Source: Oceanobacter sp045430275 (lineage in GTDB: Bacteria; Pseudomonadota; Gammaproteobacteria; Pseudomonadales; Oceanobacteraceae). Taken from it: a stretch of 64,000 bases of DNA. Numbering within the stretch: the first letter of the stretch is position 1; each line of letters begins with the position of its first letter. A program made the position numbers and the translations under genes. This document shows, one piece after another, positions 1 to 7,759 of this stretch. Location: assembly GCA_045430275.1 (NCBI GenBank), contig JAILXU010000007.1, forward strand, positions 1 through 64,000, in the 5' to 3' direction. The notes below the pieces were generated by a model. The model saw nothing but the letters and a program-made list of their open reading frames with translations, made no database searches and was not told the origin of the DNA.

Positions 1-72
1 CATCTCAACCGCTGATCGCTTGAATTCGAGCGAATATTGCTTGGTCTTTTTCTGGTTTTTATAGGCTGGCAT
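1..72 (-). CDS. IS3-family transposase OrfA, N-terminal 24 codons only
   Basis: This is the beginning of an open frame that continues past the left edge. The 24 visible residues start MPAYKNQKKTKQYSLEFKR. The lysine-rich start followed by YSLEFKR.AVE is typical of the N-terminal helix-turn-helix (HTH_Tnp_1) of IS3-family OrfA proteins, which bind the terminal repeats and are joined to OrfB by frameshifting. The ATG lies at 70-72, about 50 bp inside the presumed element end, as is usual for IS3 elements. Whether the element is intact cannot be seen here. Confidence 0.65.
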   Translation of the reverse strand, partial: MPAYKNQKKTKQYSLEFKRSAVEM

Positions 73-123
73 TGGACACCTTTTGTTGTGTAAAAAAGTG
101 TCCGTTAAAGCGGGGCAAGATCA
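1..123 (-). mobile_element. IS3-like insertion sequence, end fragment cut by the window edge
   Basis: The left edge holds the upstream end of an insertion sequence read on the minus strand. It has the start of an OrfA-type transposase and about 50 bp of terminal sequence. The segment 74-103 contains an imperfect palindrome (GGACACC / GTGTCC). The likely outer end is near 123, where the minus strand reads TGATCTTGCCCCGC, which resembles IS3-family terminal repeats. The exact boundary and the target duplication cannot be fixed because the rest of the element lies outside the window. Confidence 0.6.
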
Positions 124-201
124 ATGTTAGCGATTTGAGCACCTGTTATGGATATAAATTTTCAAAGTAGCCAATACTCAGAAAACAAACACCTCTGAAG
201 C

Positions 202-708
202 TCACCGCACCCTGCGCGCATACTGATAACGATCACGCCAGTAATAATCTCCCAGCCGGGAAATCATAACGCCTTTCTTGGTGGATACATGCAGGAATTT
301 CTCATCCTCGATATAAATACCCACGTGCCGCAACTTTTCGCCAGTTTTGAAGAACACCAGATCGCCCGCCTGTAGCTGGCTGCGCGACACCGCCTGCCCC
401 AGCTTTGACTGCTGCGCTGTCGTGCGCGGAACAGTCCGGTTCAGTTTGTCGCGGAAGGTGACGTACACCAGCCCGGAGCAATCCACACCACGCCGATTAG
501 TACCGCCATAGCGATAAGGCGCGCCTTTCCATTGGTCATGCTGGCGGTACAGCAACGGAACCAGAGAATGATGGCTGGCACTGGAATAAGACGGAGCCGG
601 TTGAGACTGCCGCGCCACCTCCTCCGGGCTAACCATCGTGCGGGCGCAGCCGCTGAGCATCAGAGCAAGACACACCAGACATAACAGAGTACGGGTTTGA
701 GCAGACAC
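202..708 (-). CDS. NlpC/P60-family cell-wall endopeptidase lipoprotein
   Basis: Predicted outer-membrane or periplasmic lipoprotein of 168 residues in the Spr/MepS group, which cut peptide cross-links or stem peptides of peptidoglycan. The N-terminus is a lipoprotein signal with lipobox LSGC (Cys21). The NlpC/P60 domain spans about residues 55-165. The catalytic Cys77 lies in the DCSGLV motif, His128 in RHVGIY, and a third polar residue, His140, in FLHVST. The start is GTG at 708 with an AGGAG about 10 bp upstream. The gene stands alone, between the IS fragment and a divergent lipoprotein gene. The family assignment is firm; the exact peptide bond cut is not known. Confidence 0.88.
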   Translation of the reverse strand: MSAQTRTLLCLVCLALMLSGCARTMVSPEEVARQSQPAPSYSSASHHSLVPLLYRQHDQWKGAPYRYGGTNRRGVDCSGLVYVTFRDKLNRTVPRTTAQQSKLGQAVSRSQLQAGDLVFFKTGEKLRHVGIYIEDEKFLHVSTKKGVMISRLGDYYWRDRYQYARRVR

Positions 709-867
709 AGATTTACAACTCCTGACTTCACTTCAATATTGCCAATTCAGAAACCTTAGCATTTCCCCTGCCCGCTGACATCTGCTGACAATCTTCAGAC
801 ATTTCTGCGATCCACCCGGCGCAAGGCTCACCGTAAGGTAACGTCATCACTCGACAGGAGAACTTTC

Positions 868-2649
868 ATGAACAAGACCTTGCTCGCCACTGCTCTGATT
901 GCCGCTATGGGCCTGACCGCTTGTGGATCGGACGATTCGTCTTCCAGCAAATCCAGCAATACGTCCACTCCAACGCCCAATACCGGTTCGGAACAAAAGC
1001 CCAATCCAGCGGCGATCAACACCAAGCTGTTCACGGTGCGGGGCGACTGGGCCATCATGCACGGCGAAATCACCAGCAAGATTGTGTCCGAACTGAACGC
1101 GCTGGTGGCCGCTCACCCGGAAGTCACCACGCTGGTGATGCAAGACGTTCCCGGCTCCAGCGACGATGAAGAAAACCTCAAGGCCGGTATTCGCCTGCGT
1201 GAACTGGGGCTGAACACCTACCTGCCACCGGGCGGCGAAATTGCATCGGGCGGTGTCGATTTATTTCTGGCCGGTAAAGAACGCTTTGCAGCCCCCGACG
1301 TACTGGTTGGCGTGCATTCCTGGGGCGGCAATGGCATCACCGATGCCAGCACACTGGGACGCGGCCACGAGGCGCACCAACCCTATCTGGATTACTACAC
1401 CAAGCTGGGCATCAACACCGATTTCTACTGGTTCACGATTCAGGCCGCCACCGCCGACAGCATTCACTGGATGAGCGTTGCCGAGCGCCAGCAATATGGC
1501 ATCACCACGCGTGAGACCACAGAAAAAGAGCTGAATATGATCACCGCACACGCGTCCAAGGATGCTGCGATCCAGTCTTTGTTCAACCAATACACCTGGG
1601 TTCAGGCTTCCAACAACAAGCCGATCCATATCTTTGCTGCCAACGACGTTTCACCCTTGCAAATCGCCAAAGCCCGTTCTGTTATGCAGCATTACCTGCG
1701 CGAACAGGACGGTCTGACCAGCAAGAAAACCATGAGCGCCAAGCTTGGGGATAATCAGGCCAGTCTGTTTATGTTCGCCGACGAAGCGGCGTCTGAACGT
1801 GCGTTCGAGGGCAGCCTGGGCAGCTCACCTCTGGCACAGCACGGTCAGGACTTGTACGCCTCAGAGGTGTTTGTCGAAGGTGGCAACCGCTACACCAACC
1901 GCACCACCGTCGATGGCCGCGACGCGACCTATGAGGAAGTGCTGCATCTGGTGCAAGGGCACGGCCTGGCTCCGGCTGAAAAAGCACTGCAACAGCGCAT
2001 CGTCACCATTGCGGATCAGGCTTTGATGGACAAGATCTGGAATCCAATTTCCCAGGACGTAACCGAATGGCAATCCGAAACCGATGCCAACGGCTACACC
2101 TCGGTCAACTACGAATACCTGGCCGCAGCGGTCGAAGGCTATTACGGCATCTGGGGCCACCGGGACAGCGGCCTGGACGGCTACCAAGGCAACACTCGTG
2201 CCGCCCAGAAAACCAGCGACCCCAATGGCCAAGCCGTCATTGAAGAAATCTGGCCCAGCCACATCAGCAGCATGATGGCGATCAGCCCGGACTGGCCAGC
2301 CGACCAGACCTTCTCGCTGCACTATCAGGCCGACACGCCGTACACCCATCAGTCGCAGTATCTGACGCACGTTCGCCTGACCGGCAGCAACAACAGCCAT
2401 CTGCTGGGTAATGATGCCAACAACCGGCTGCAAGGTAATCAGGGCAATAACCGCATTGATGGTGGCGCAGGCGATCAGGACTACGCTATTTTTAAGGGCC
2501 TGAGCCGCGAGTACACCATCGCACTGCGTGATGGCGTCTGGCACGTCACCGATCAGGTCGCAGACCGTGACGGCACCGACCAGCTCAGCAATATTGAATG
2601 GCTGCTCTTCAGTGATGGTGAACTGGAGCTGGCGACACTACTGGACTAG
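868..2649 (+). CDS. Secreted lipoprotein with ClpP/crotonase-like (COG3904-type) domain and RTX-like C-terminal tail
   Basis: A 593-residue lipoprotein (lipobox TACG, Cys19) followed by a low-complexity Ser/Thr/Pro-rich linker to about residue 50. Residues about 55-220 resemble the COG3904 periplasmic ClpP-fold proteins. There is a strand of LVMQDVPGSSDD type, then PPGGEIASGGVDLFLAG where a nucleophile serine would sit, then VGVHSW as the candidate His region, and M..AERQQYGI. The C-terminus (about 508-590) has RTX-like GNDANNRLQGNQGNNRIDGG turns and a serralysin-type end. A good ribosome site (AGGAGA) precedes the ATG. It lies 8 bp before a response-regulator gene, so it probably shares its operon. 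Function is inferred; the central 250 residues are not recognised. Confidence 0.55.
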   Translation: MNKTLLATALIAAMGLTACGSDDSSSSKSSNTSTPTPNTGSEQKPNPAAINTKLFTVRGDWAIMHGEITSKIVSELNALVAAHPEVTTLVMQDVPGSSDDEENLKAGIRLRELGLNTYLPPGGEIASGGVDLFLAGKERFAAPDVLVGVHSWGGNGITDASTLGRGHEAHQPYLDYYTKLGINTDFYWFTIQAATADSIHWMSVAERQQYGITTRETTEKELNMITAHASKDAAIQSLFNQYTWVQASNNKPIHIFAANDVSPLQIAKARSVMQHYLREQDGLTSKKTMSAKLGDNQASLFMFADEAASERAFEGSLGSSPLAQHGQDLYASEVFVEGGNRYTNRTTVDGRDATYEEVLHLVQGHGLAPAEKALQQRIVTIADQALMDKIWNPISQDVTEWQSETDANGYTSVNYEYLAAAVEGYYGIWGHRDSGLDGYQGNTRAAQKTSDPNGQAVIEEIWPSHISSMMAISPDWPADQTFSLHYQADTPYTHQSQYLTHVRLTGSNNSHLLGNDANNRLQGNQGNNRIDGGAGDQDYAIFKGLSREYTIALRDGVWHVTDQVADRDGTDQLSNIEWLLFSDGELELATLLD

Positions 2650-2657
2650 GAAACACC

Positions 2658-3359
2658 ATGAACGCACCCGCAGACGCCCACATTCTGGTGGTGGAAGACG
2701 ACGCTGAAATCAGTCGCCTGTTGACCATCTTCTTGCAGACCGAAGGCTATCGGGTTCAGGTGTGCCCGAATGGCGATCAGGCCCCGCTGCGGGTGCGTCA
2801 GACGCCTCCCGACCTGATCGTGCTGGATATTCTGCTGCCCGGTCAGGACGGCTTGCAGGTGTGTCAGCAGGTGCGTTCGTTCTACAGCGGGCCGATTCTG
2901 ATGCTGACCGCCTGCGATGACGATGTATCAGAGCTGACCGCCTTCCGCTCCGGTGCCGACGACTACGTTCGCAAGCCAATCCGTCCCGATGTGCTGCTGA
3001 TGCGCATTCAGGCTCTGCTGCGGCGCTGTGGCAACACTGGCCAAACGTCAGAACACTACCGCAGCGGCCCGATAGAGATCATTCCCGGTCGTCGTGAAGT
3101 GCTACTGAACGGCAATTCAGTGCCGCTGCAAAGCGCCGAGTTTGACCTGCTGGAACTGCTGGCCCGCCATCAGGGTCAGGCCGTCAGTCGCGAACGCTGT
3201 TACCGCGCCTTGCGGGGCATCGACTACGATGGCTGTGATCGTTCCCTCGACATGCGCATTTCTTCCCTGCGCAAACGCCTCGGCGACAGCGCTCCCCAGC
3301 GCTGGATCAAAACCGTGCGTGGCGTTGGTTATTTATTGGCAAATGATGAAACCCGTTAG
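2658..3359 (+). CDS. OmpR/PhoB-family response regulator
   Basis: A 233-residue DNA-binding response regulator. The receiver domain (about 8-120) has the acidic pair in VVEDDAEI, the phospho-acceptor Asp57 in LIVLDILLPGQDG and the conserved lysine in VRKPIRP. A winged-helix output domain (about 133-228) ends with the typical WIKTVRGVGYLL. It overlaps the next histidine kinase gene by 17 bp, so the two form a cognate pair. The preceding secreted lipoprotein gene ends only 8 bp upstream, which suggests that it is either a target of or an accessory to this system. The signal is unknown. Confidence 0.92.
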   Translation: MNAPADAHILVVEDDAEISRLLTIFLQTEGYRVQVCPNGDQAPLRVRQTPPDLIVLDILLPGQDGLQVCQQVRSFYSGPILMLTACDDDVSELTAFRSGADDYVRKPIRPDVLLMRIQALLRRCGNTGQTSEHYRSGPIEIIPGRREVLLNGNSVPLQSAEFDLLELLARHQGQAVSRERCYRALRGIDYDGCDRSLDMRISSLRKRLGDSAPQRWIKTVRGVGYLLANDETR

Positions 3360-4653
3360 CATTTTCTCGTACCTTTATGGCGTGCTGGCTGTTGCCCTGC
3401 TGCTGACTGTCAGTGCGCTGTTCTTCACCATCGACCATGTTGAGAGCCAGAGTGACTGGGAAGGCTTCGCCCGCGATATTCACGAGGTGATGCTGGTCGC
3501 ACAGATTGAGTGCCAGAGCACCGACCTGACCGAGCCTTGCGTCCAGAACGAGCTGAAACGGCTGGGCTTTGAGCTGAGTCGTACTTTTTACGCGCACGAC
3601 GCCGACCCGGTCGAGCAATGGCAAACCGAGCGCCTGACGCTGGATATTTTCAGCTATCGCCACGGCTATCAGGCCCAGCTTGATGATCAGCCCGGCTGGT
3701 GGGTGCGTGACTCCGAAGAACACGTACAGGAGCTGGCACTCGACAGCCAGGACGCCGTGTTCGACATCTTACTGACCGCCGTATTGATTACCCTGACACT
3801 GCTGGCCGCGATTGCGCTGTTTCTATCCTGGCCATTGTTGCGGCTGCTGCGCTGGCTGAAACAGCTCGAACAGGCAACCGATGCTCTGGCTAAGGAGGAC
3901 TATTCCGTTACCTTGCCTGCGCTGAATATCAGCCCGTTTTTTCAGCTTTCTCAACGCTTTAATCGCATGACCGGACTGATACGCAGCAATCTGGATGAAA
4001 AGCGCCTGCTCGCCAACGCCATGGCTCACGAGATGCGCACGCCACTCAGCCGTGCCCGATTGGCATTGGCGCTGCTGCAACGTCAGCCCCATGACGACAA
4101 CGGCAAAGCGCTGTTGGATGATATGGATCGGTATATGGACGAGCTGGAAAACGTCACTCAAAACAGCCTGCAACTGGTGCGCTTGCAACACTCTGAAACC
4201 CATCCCACCGCCATCGACCTTGACGCCTGGCTGCGCCAGAAGCTCACCATCGTACAAGGCCGGGAATCCACATTGGAATGGCACGCAGAACTGACATCAA
4301 TCACGCTCGAAACCGACGAGCGTTTTCTGACGCTGATCATCGACAACCTGATCAGCAATGCCGAACGCTACAGCCAGCGCGTCGTGCAGGTACGCCTGTT
4401 TACTCAGGGCAAGGCCGTCCATATTGAGATTCAGGACGACGGCCCCGGCATTCCCGAAGACTTTCAGGAACAGGCGCTGCAACCCTACAGCCGCCTCGAC
4501 AGCAGCCGGGATCGACGCTCCGGCGGTATTGGACTGGGGCTGGCACTGGTCAACACCGCCTGCCAGCGGCTTGGGATTCAACTCAGCATGCGTAATACGC
4601 AACCGGGGTTATGCGTGGGGCTGGAGATTCCGATCAAGAAAAACAGGCTGTAA
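3343..4653 (+). CDS. Membrane sensor histidine kinase
   Basis: A 436-residue EnvZ/RstB-like sensor kinase. I start it at the ATG at 3343 (MMKPVSIFSYL), which overlaps the response regulator. One membrane helix lies at about 6-27, a periplasmic sensor region at about 30-138 (with two cysteines in VAQIECQSTDLTEPC that could form a disulphide), and a second helix at about 142-168. A HAMP-like segment, the HisKA box with AMAHEMRTPLSRARL and the ATPase domain (N box NLISNAERYSQ, G boxes DDGPGIP and GGIGLGLALV) follow. It pairs with the upstream regulator. The 90 bp after the stop show no clear terminator before the LysE-type gene. Confidence 0.92.
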   Translation: MMKPVSIFSYLYGVLAVALLLTVSALFFTIDHVESQSDWEGFARDIHEVMLVAQIECQSTDLTEPCVQNELKRLGFELSRTFYAHDADPVEQWQTERLTLDIFSYRHGYQAQLDDQPGWWVRDSEEHVQELALDSQDAVFDILLTAVLITLTLLAAIALFLSWPLLRLLRWLKQLEQATDALAKEDYSVTLPALNISPFFQLSQRFNRMTGLIRSNLDEKRLLANAMAHEMRTPLSRARLALALLQRQPHDDNGKALLDDMDRYMDELENVTQNSLQLVRLQHSETHPTAIDLDAWLRQKLTIVQGRESTLEWHAELTSITLETDERFLTLIIDNLISNAERYSQRVVQVRLFTQGKAVHIEIQDDGPGIPEDFQEQALQPYSRLDSSRDRRSGGIGLGLALVNTACQRLGIQLSMRNTQPGLCVGLEIPIKKNRL

Positions 4654-4743
4654 AAAACACTCTGTTTTTTCAGCGGCGATTGTTGGTTTTTAACGATATG
4701 AATAGGATGGCTGCCCTATTCACCCTCAGAGCGGGAACACAGA

Positions 4744-5361
4744 ATGCTCTCAACCGAATTCCTGATTACGTCTCTTGTTGTGGTACTTATTCCCGGCACC
4801 GGGGTTTTATACACCGTTGCAACCGGCCTGTTCATTGGAAAAAGAGCCAGTGTATTTGCCGCGCTGGGCTGCACGTTGGGCATCGTCCCGGCACTTCTCG
4901 CCAGCGTGTTTGGACTGGCGGCGGTTTTTCACACCAGTGCACTGGCATTTCAGGTTGTAAAGTACGTTGGCGCTGCCTATTTGCTCTATCTGGCGTGGCA
5001 AATGTGGAAATCCTCTGGCCCGCTCTCTGTGGATCAAGGCCATGACAGTCCCCAGTATATGGCAATCATCCTGAAGGGCTTTTTGATGAATATTCTCAAC
5101 CCCAAGCTCTCTATATTTTTTCTGGCGTTTTTACCGCAGTTCGTTCCAGTCTCCGCAGACAGTGCGTTGCTGCATATGCTGACGTTGGGAAGCGTATTTA
5201 TGCTGATGACCTTTGCTGTATTTATTGTCTACGGATTTCTGTCAGGTGTTTTCAGAGAGCGGGTCATTAACTCTCAGCAGGCCAGCGAGGCGATACAGAA
5301 GGTATTTTCTGCCAGCTTTGCAGCACTGGGAATGAAGCTGGCGTTTAGTGAACGGGCATAA
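4744..5361 (+). CDS. LysE-family amino-acid/metabolite exporter
   Basis: A 205-residue inner-membrane protein of the LysE/RhtB superfamily. The opening STEFLITSLVVVLIPGTGVLYTV matches the family's first helix with its PG motif. It is followed by GLFIGKRASVFAALGCTLGIVPALL and KYVGAAYLLYLAWQMWKS, both typical. About six hydrophobic segments can be traced. Family members export lysine, arginine, homoserine, threonine or related compounds; the substrate here cannot be told. It lies 90 bp after the sensor kinase and may be read through from that operon or have its own promoter. Confidence 0.85.
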   Translation: MLSTEFLITSLVVVLIPGTGVLYTVATGLFIGKRASVFAALGCTLGIVPALLASVFGLAAVFHTSALAFQVVKYVGAAYLLYLAWQMWKSSGPLSVDQGHDSPQYMAIILKGFLMNILNPKLSIFFLAFLPQFVPVSADSALLHMLTLGSVFMLMTFAVFIVYGFLSGVFRERVINSQQASEAIQKVFSASFAALGMKLAFSERA

Positions 5362-5368
5362 GCATCAA

Positions 5369-5385
5369 GGCCACCAGCGGTGGCC
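5369..5385. terminator. GC-rich hairpin between convergent genes
   Basis: GGCCACC and GGTGGCC (arms of 7 bp, 3-base loop) lie just after the LysE-type gene and before the convergent membrane-protein gene. There is no strong T-run, so termination is only possible, not certain. Confidence 0.35.
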
Positions 5386-5397
5386 AGCGATCACCGT

Positions 5398-5775
5398 TTA
5401 ATTCTTGTGACAACGCCATACGCTGAAATACAACGCAGCCAAAGCAACTTCCGTCGTCACAGCCAGCAATATCCCCAAACCTGCATAGCCTCTCGCGTAC
5501 TCAGCTATTCCCAAAACAGCCAGCCCGGACATTGAAACTGCAAGCCCCAAACAGACTGCTTGCCTGGACTCTGAATGTGGAGCATTGCGTCCAGCCCAGA
5601 GCAAAACCGACAAGCCCAGAAACAGCATTGCAGCCCTTCGCCCAATAAAGAAAGCGGAGTTACTTTCTTCAATATCAAAGATCAGAAAAATAACCTCAGG
5701 TGCCAGCATCAGGATGACACATAAGATTAATGTGATTGCCGCAGTGATGATGCTGATGTTTTTAAATTCAAGCAT
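5398..5775 (-). CDS. Small four-helix integral membrane protein, unknown function
   Basis: A 125-residue membrane protein beginning MLEFKNISIITAAITLILC. I choose the ATG at 5775 because AGGGAG sits about six bases upstream and the first hydrophobic helix starts at once; an upstream in-frame extension lacks such a site. Helices are at about 7-28, 44-63, 72-92 and 98-118, giving a compact bundle similar in size to DUF4345-type proteins, though I do not claim that family. Base composition is close to that of neighbouring core genes. It is convergent with the LysE-type exporter. Confidence 0.65.
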   Translation of the reverse strand: MLEFKNISIITAAITLILCVILMLAPEVIFLIFDIEESNSAFFIGRRAAMLFLGLSVLLWAGRNAPHSESRQAVCLGLAVSMSGLAVLGIAEYARGYAGLGILLAVTTEVALAALYFSVWRCHKN

Positions 5776-5925
5776 ATAAATCTCCCTATTCTGAAGCTGA
5801 CTTGCAAAACTGTATTGGTGAAATACGCAAAACCCTACCTTCATCCAGCAAGCCAGACAATCGGTTCCATCTGAGTAAACAGTCTATTCACAGAACAGGT
5901 CGAATTATTTAAAGCACCTCTGCTT

Positions 5926-6231
5926 TCAAGGCTGACACTCTAACCAAACTCGCTCACCTGGGTGATGTTCGGCAATAGTTGCCAGTGCTTCTTTAATAGC
6001 TTTATCATCAGACGGATTTATCAGATAAGAAAAACTTGTCAGATCAACGCCTTTTTCTCTTACGGTTGACATCTCAATATCTGTAAGAACACCACCACTG
6101 ACCCACACAGGATATTTTCCTGTATGGATGATGCTTTCAAGTTCTTTAAAGCCTTCTTTCGATAGTAAAAATATAATCATAATGAAATTGAACACTCTTT
6201 TAGGGTCGCTTGTTAACTCAACCTTTCCCAT
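5926..6231 (-). CDS. Hypothetical protein in AT-rich three-gene island
   Basis: A 101-residue protein of unknown family. It starts at an ATG overlapping the preceding gene by 19 bp, so translation is probably coupled. It has a hydrophobic stretch near residues 15-24 (FNFIMIIFLLS) and an otherwise soluble mixed alpha/beta look, ending RVWLECQP. The sequence is clearly more AT-rich than the genes on either side of the island. Small cytosolic partner or immunity-type roles are possible but unsupported by any motif. Confidence 0.5.
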   Translation of the reverse strand: MGKVELTSDPKRVFNFIMIIFLLSKEGFKELESIIHTGKYPVWVSGGVLTDIEMSTVREKGVDLTSFSYLINPSDDKAIKEALATIAEHHPGERVWLECQP

Positions 6232-6794
6232 TGAACTTCATCTATTTGGAAACACTCTTTAGCCCACGTTTTTAAACGATTGAAATCACCCAAACACTGC
6301 TCATAGTATTTTGAATTATCCTCATCATAAAAGAATGCATGAACTTTTACACCCGGAATTTTAACCGCAACTAACTTATGAGGTGGCTTTAAAGGTAAAC
6401 CTGGATAATCAATATTCATAACAGATAAACTTCTTTTAAAATCATGATCTCTTTGATCCCAAGTTAAGTCGATTGAGCCTAAAGTTTCATGTTTGATTTT
6501 ACGAAAGTCATCAAGGTATTTGTAAAATATTGGGATTTCATACTCTTTATTTCTGGCTTCGCTAGATACTATATCCATCCATGAAATTGCATATGAGTTA
6601 ACCTTCTTCAAATCGGTTAAGTATTTCCCAAATTCAGGAATATTCATTTCATAGTGTTTTTTGGCCAAACTAAAACCTAACAATACCCCATTTAGTGATC
6701 TAATGTCGCCAGCATACATCTGATACCTAACTCTTATTTTGTCAAGCAATTCAAAATCATTACTTGAACTTTGAAAGTCTAAATTATTCGTCAT
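6213..6794 (-). CDS. Hypothetical protein in AT-rich island
   Basis: A 193-residue protein with no recognised domain. It is charged, predicted soluble and rich in Lys, Tyr and Asp, without signal peptide or membrane helix. The segment LVAVKIPGVKVHAFFYDEDNSKYYEQC looks like a beta-strand core. It overlaps its neighbours on both sides (11 bp upstream, 19 bp downstream), which marks the three genes as one transcription unit. AT-rich composition suggests recent acquisition. No function is assigned. Confidence 0.5.
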   Translation of the reverse strand: MTNNLDFQSSSNDFELLDKIRVRYQMYAGDIRSLNGVLLGFSLAKKHYEMNIPEFGKYLTDLKKVNSYAISWMDIVSSEARNKEYEIPIFYKYLDDFRKIKHETLGSIDLTWDQRDHDFKRSLSVMNIDYPGLPLKPPHKLVAVKIPGVKVHAFFYDEDNSKYYEQCLGDFNRLKTWAKECFQIDEVQWERLS

Positions 6795-7290
6795 GATGGA
6801 TTACTCTTTTGAAGCTAGCGCCCCGCTCACCGGAATTTTGAGAGCAAAGCGAGTGAAATTTCCGAGTGCAGTGGCTTGTCAGCTGATTTACTTTATCCAA
6901 AAAATCATTCACATTGATAATCTTACACGGATAAAGATCTTCTGAATTTTCATTGTTTCTTTGACAGGCGATAAGTGCACTCGTTTTTGCATGCTCTACT
7001 GATGTCACACTTGACTTCCAACTCCACGCTCCACTTAGCGATTGTGCAAAGGCTTTATGATTCGAAGCTTTTGAATAATCAGTTTTGAATGACTTTAATG
7101 CTTGATTGGTAATAATTGAATCTATGCTTGGAGGCTCTGCTACTGGTTTATGGTCTTGTTGCACCGCACAGCCAGAAACAACGATAAATATAATAATTTC
7201 ATGAACATTCCTTTGTTTTTGATTACAGCTAACAGCTTTATTTCTGAGCAAGCACGTTGTTCTTGGTTTAATGGCGAGTAAAACAAACAT
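6784..7290 (-). CDS. Probable small lipoprotein with uncertain or disrupted start
   Basis: First gene of the AT-rich island, about 168 residues from the ATG at 7290. The frame contains HEIIIFIVVSGCAVQQ, a likely lipoprotein h-region and lipobox (VSGC), but about 38 residues in, which is too deep for a clean signal. A well-placed start with AAAGGA (ATGAAATTATTA near 7200) lies in another frame, so one base may be lost or gained around 7185-7200. The mature part has six further cysteines, perhaps in disulphides. Function is unknown. The conserved repeat at 7301-7352 lies just upstream. Confidence 0.4.
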   Translation of the reverse strand: MFVLLAIKPRTTCLLRNKAVSCNQKQRNVHEIIIFIVVSGCAVQQDHKPVAEPPSIDSIITNQALKSFKTDYSKASNHKAFAQSLSGAWSWKSSVTSVEHAKTSALIACQRNNENSEDLYPCKIINVNDFLDKVNQLTSHCTRKFHSLCSQNSGERGASFKRVIHHDE

Positions 7291-7300
7291 CAAACGCCCT

Positions 7301-7352
7301 TAAACTCAGGATGTTACGCTACCAACTGTTGAAAAAACGAGCAACCTTGTTT
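7301..7352. repeat. Conserved non-coding repeat, copy A (short core)
   Basis: About 50 bp resembling the core of two longer copies near 40.1 and 41.3 kb. Shared blocks are CAGG, TTACGCTA, CAA.TG and AAAAACGAGCAACCT. As at the other two sites, it lies immediately upstream of an AT-rich minus-strand gene group. Outside the core this copy has diverged or is truncated. Confidence 0.55.
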
Positions 7353-7425
7353 TTGCCAAAGCAAGCACAAATATTACAACCCGTCCGATATAGACCATCA
7401 TCTTCAGACACAGGAGCCGCCTTAC

Positions 7426-7755
7426 ATGACCAAACTACTTTTTATCTGTAGCCGCAATCAGTGGCGCAGCCCAACCGCAGAATCGCTGTGGCGCAGGGAG
7501 CCAGGTTTTGAAGCACGTTCAGCGGGAACCAGTCCGCGTGCACGCAAGACAGTCGGTGCCGCCGATATTCGCTGGGCGGATATGATTTTTGTGATGGAGC
7601 AAAAACACAAAAACCGCCTGAAGGCGGAGTTTGGTCGTTTGCTGGAATACAAGCCACTGCACGTACTGAATATCCCGGATGAATATCAATACATGCAGCC
7701 AGAGCTGATTGAGGAGCTGGAGGCCATGGTCTGGCCTCTGCTTGATGAAACGTAA
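7426..7755 (+). CDS. Low-molecular-weight protein tyrosine phosphatase-like protein
   Basis: A 109-residue protein with the P-loop signature C-X5-R near the start (LLFICSRNQWRSPTAE: Cys9, Arg15, followed by Ser). This is the catalytic motif of low-molecular-weight tyrosine phosphatases and arsenate-reductase relatives. It is shorter than the usual 150 residues and corresponds to a compact subfamily of phosphotyrosine-phosphatase-like proteins. The IPDEYQYM segment could supply the general-acid Asp. The ATG has an AGGAG about 10 bp upstream. It stands alone and is convergent with the DUF4340 gene 4 bp away. The biological substrate is unknown. Confidence 0.75.
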   Translation: MTKLLFICSRNQWRSPTAESLWRREPGFEARSAGTSPRARKTVGAADIRWADMIFVMEQKHKNRLKAEFGRLLEYKPLHVLNIPDEYQYMQPELIEELEAMVWPLLDET

Positions 7756-7759
7756 CAGT

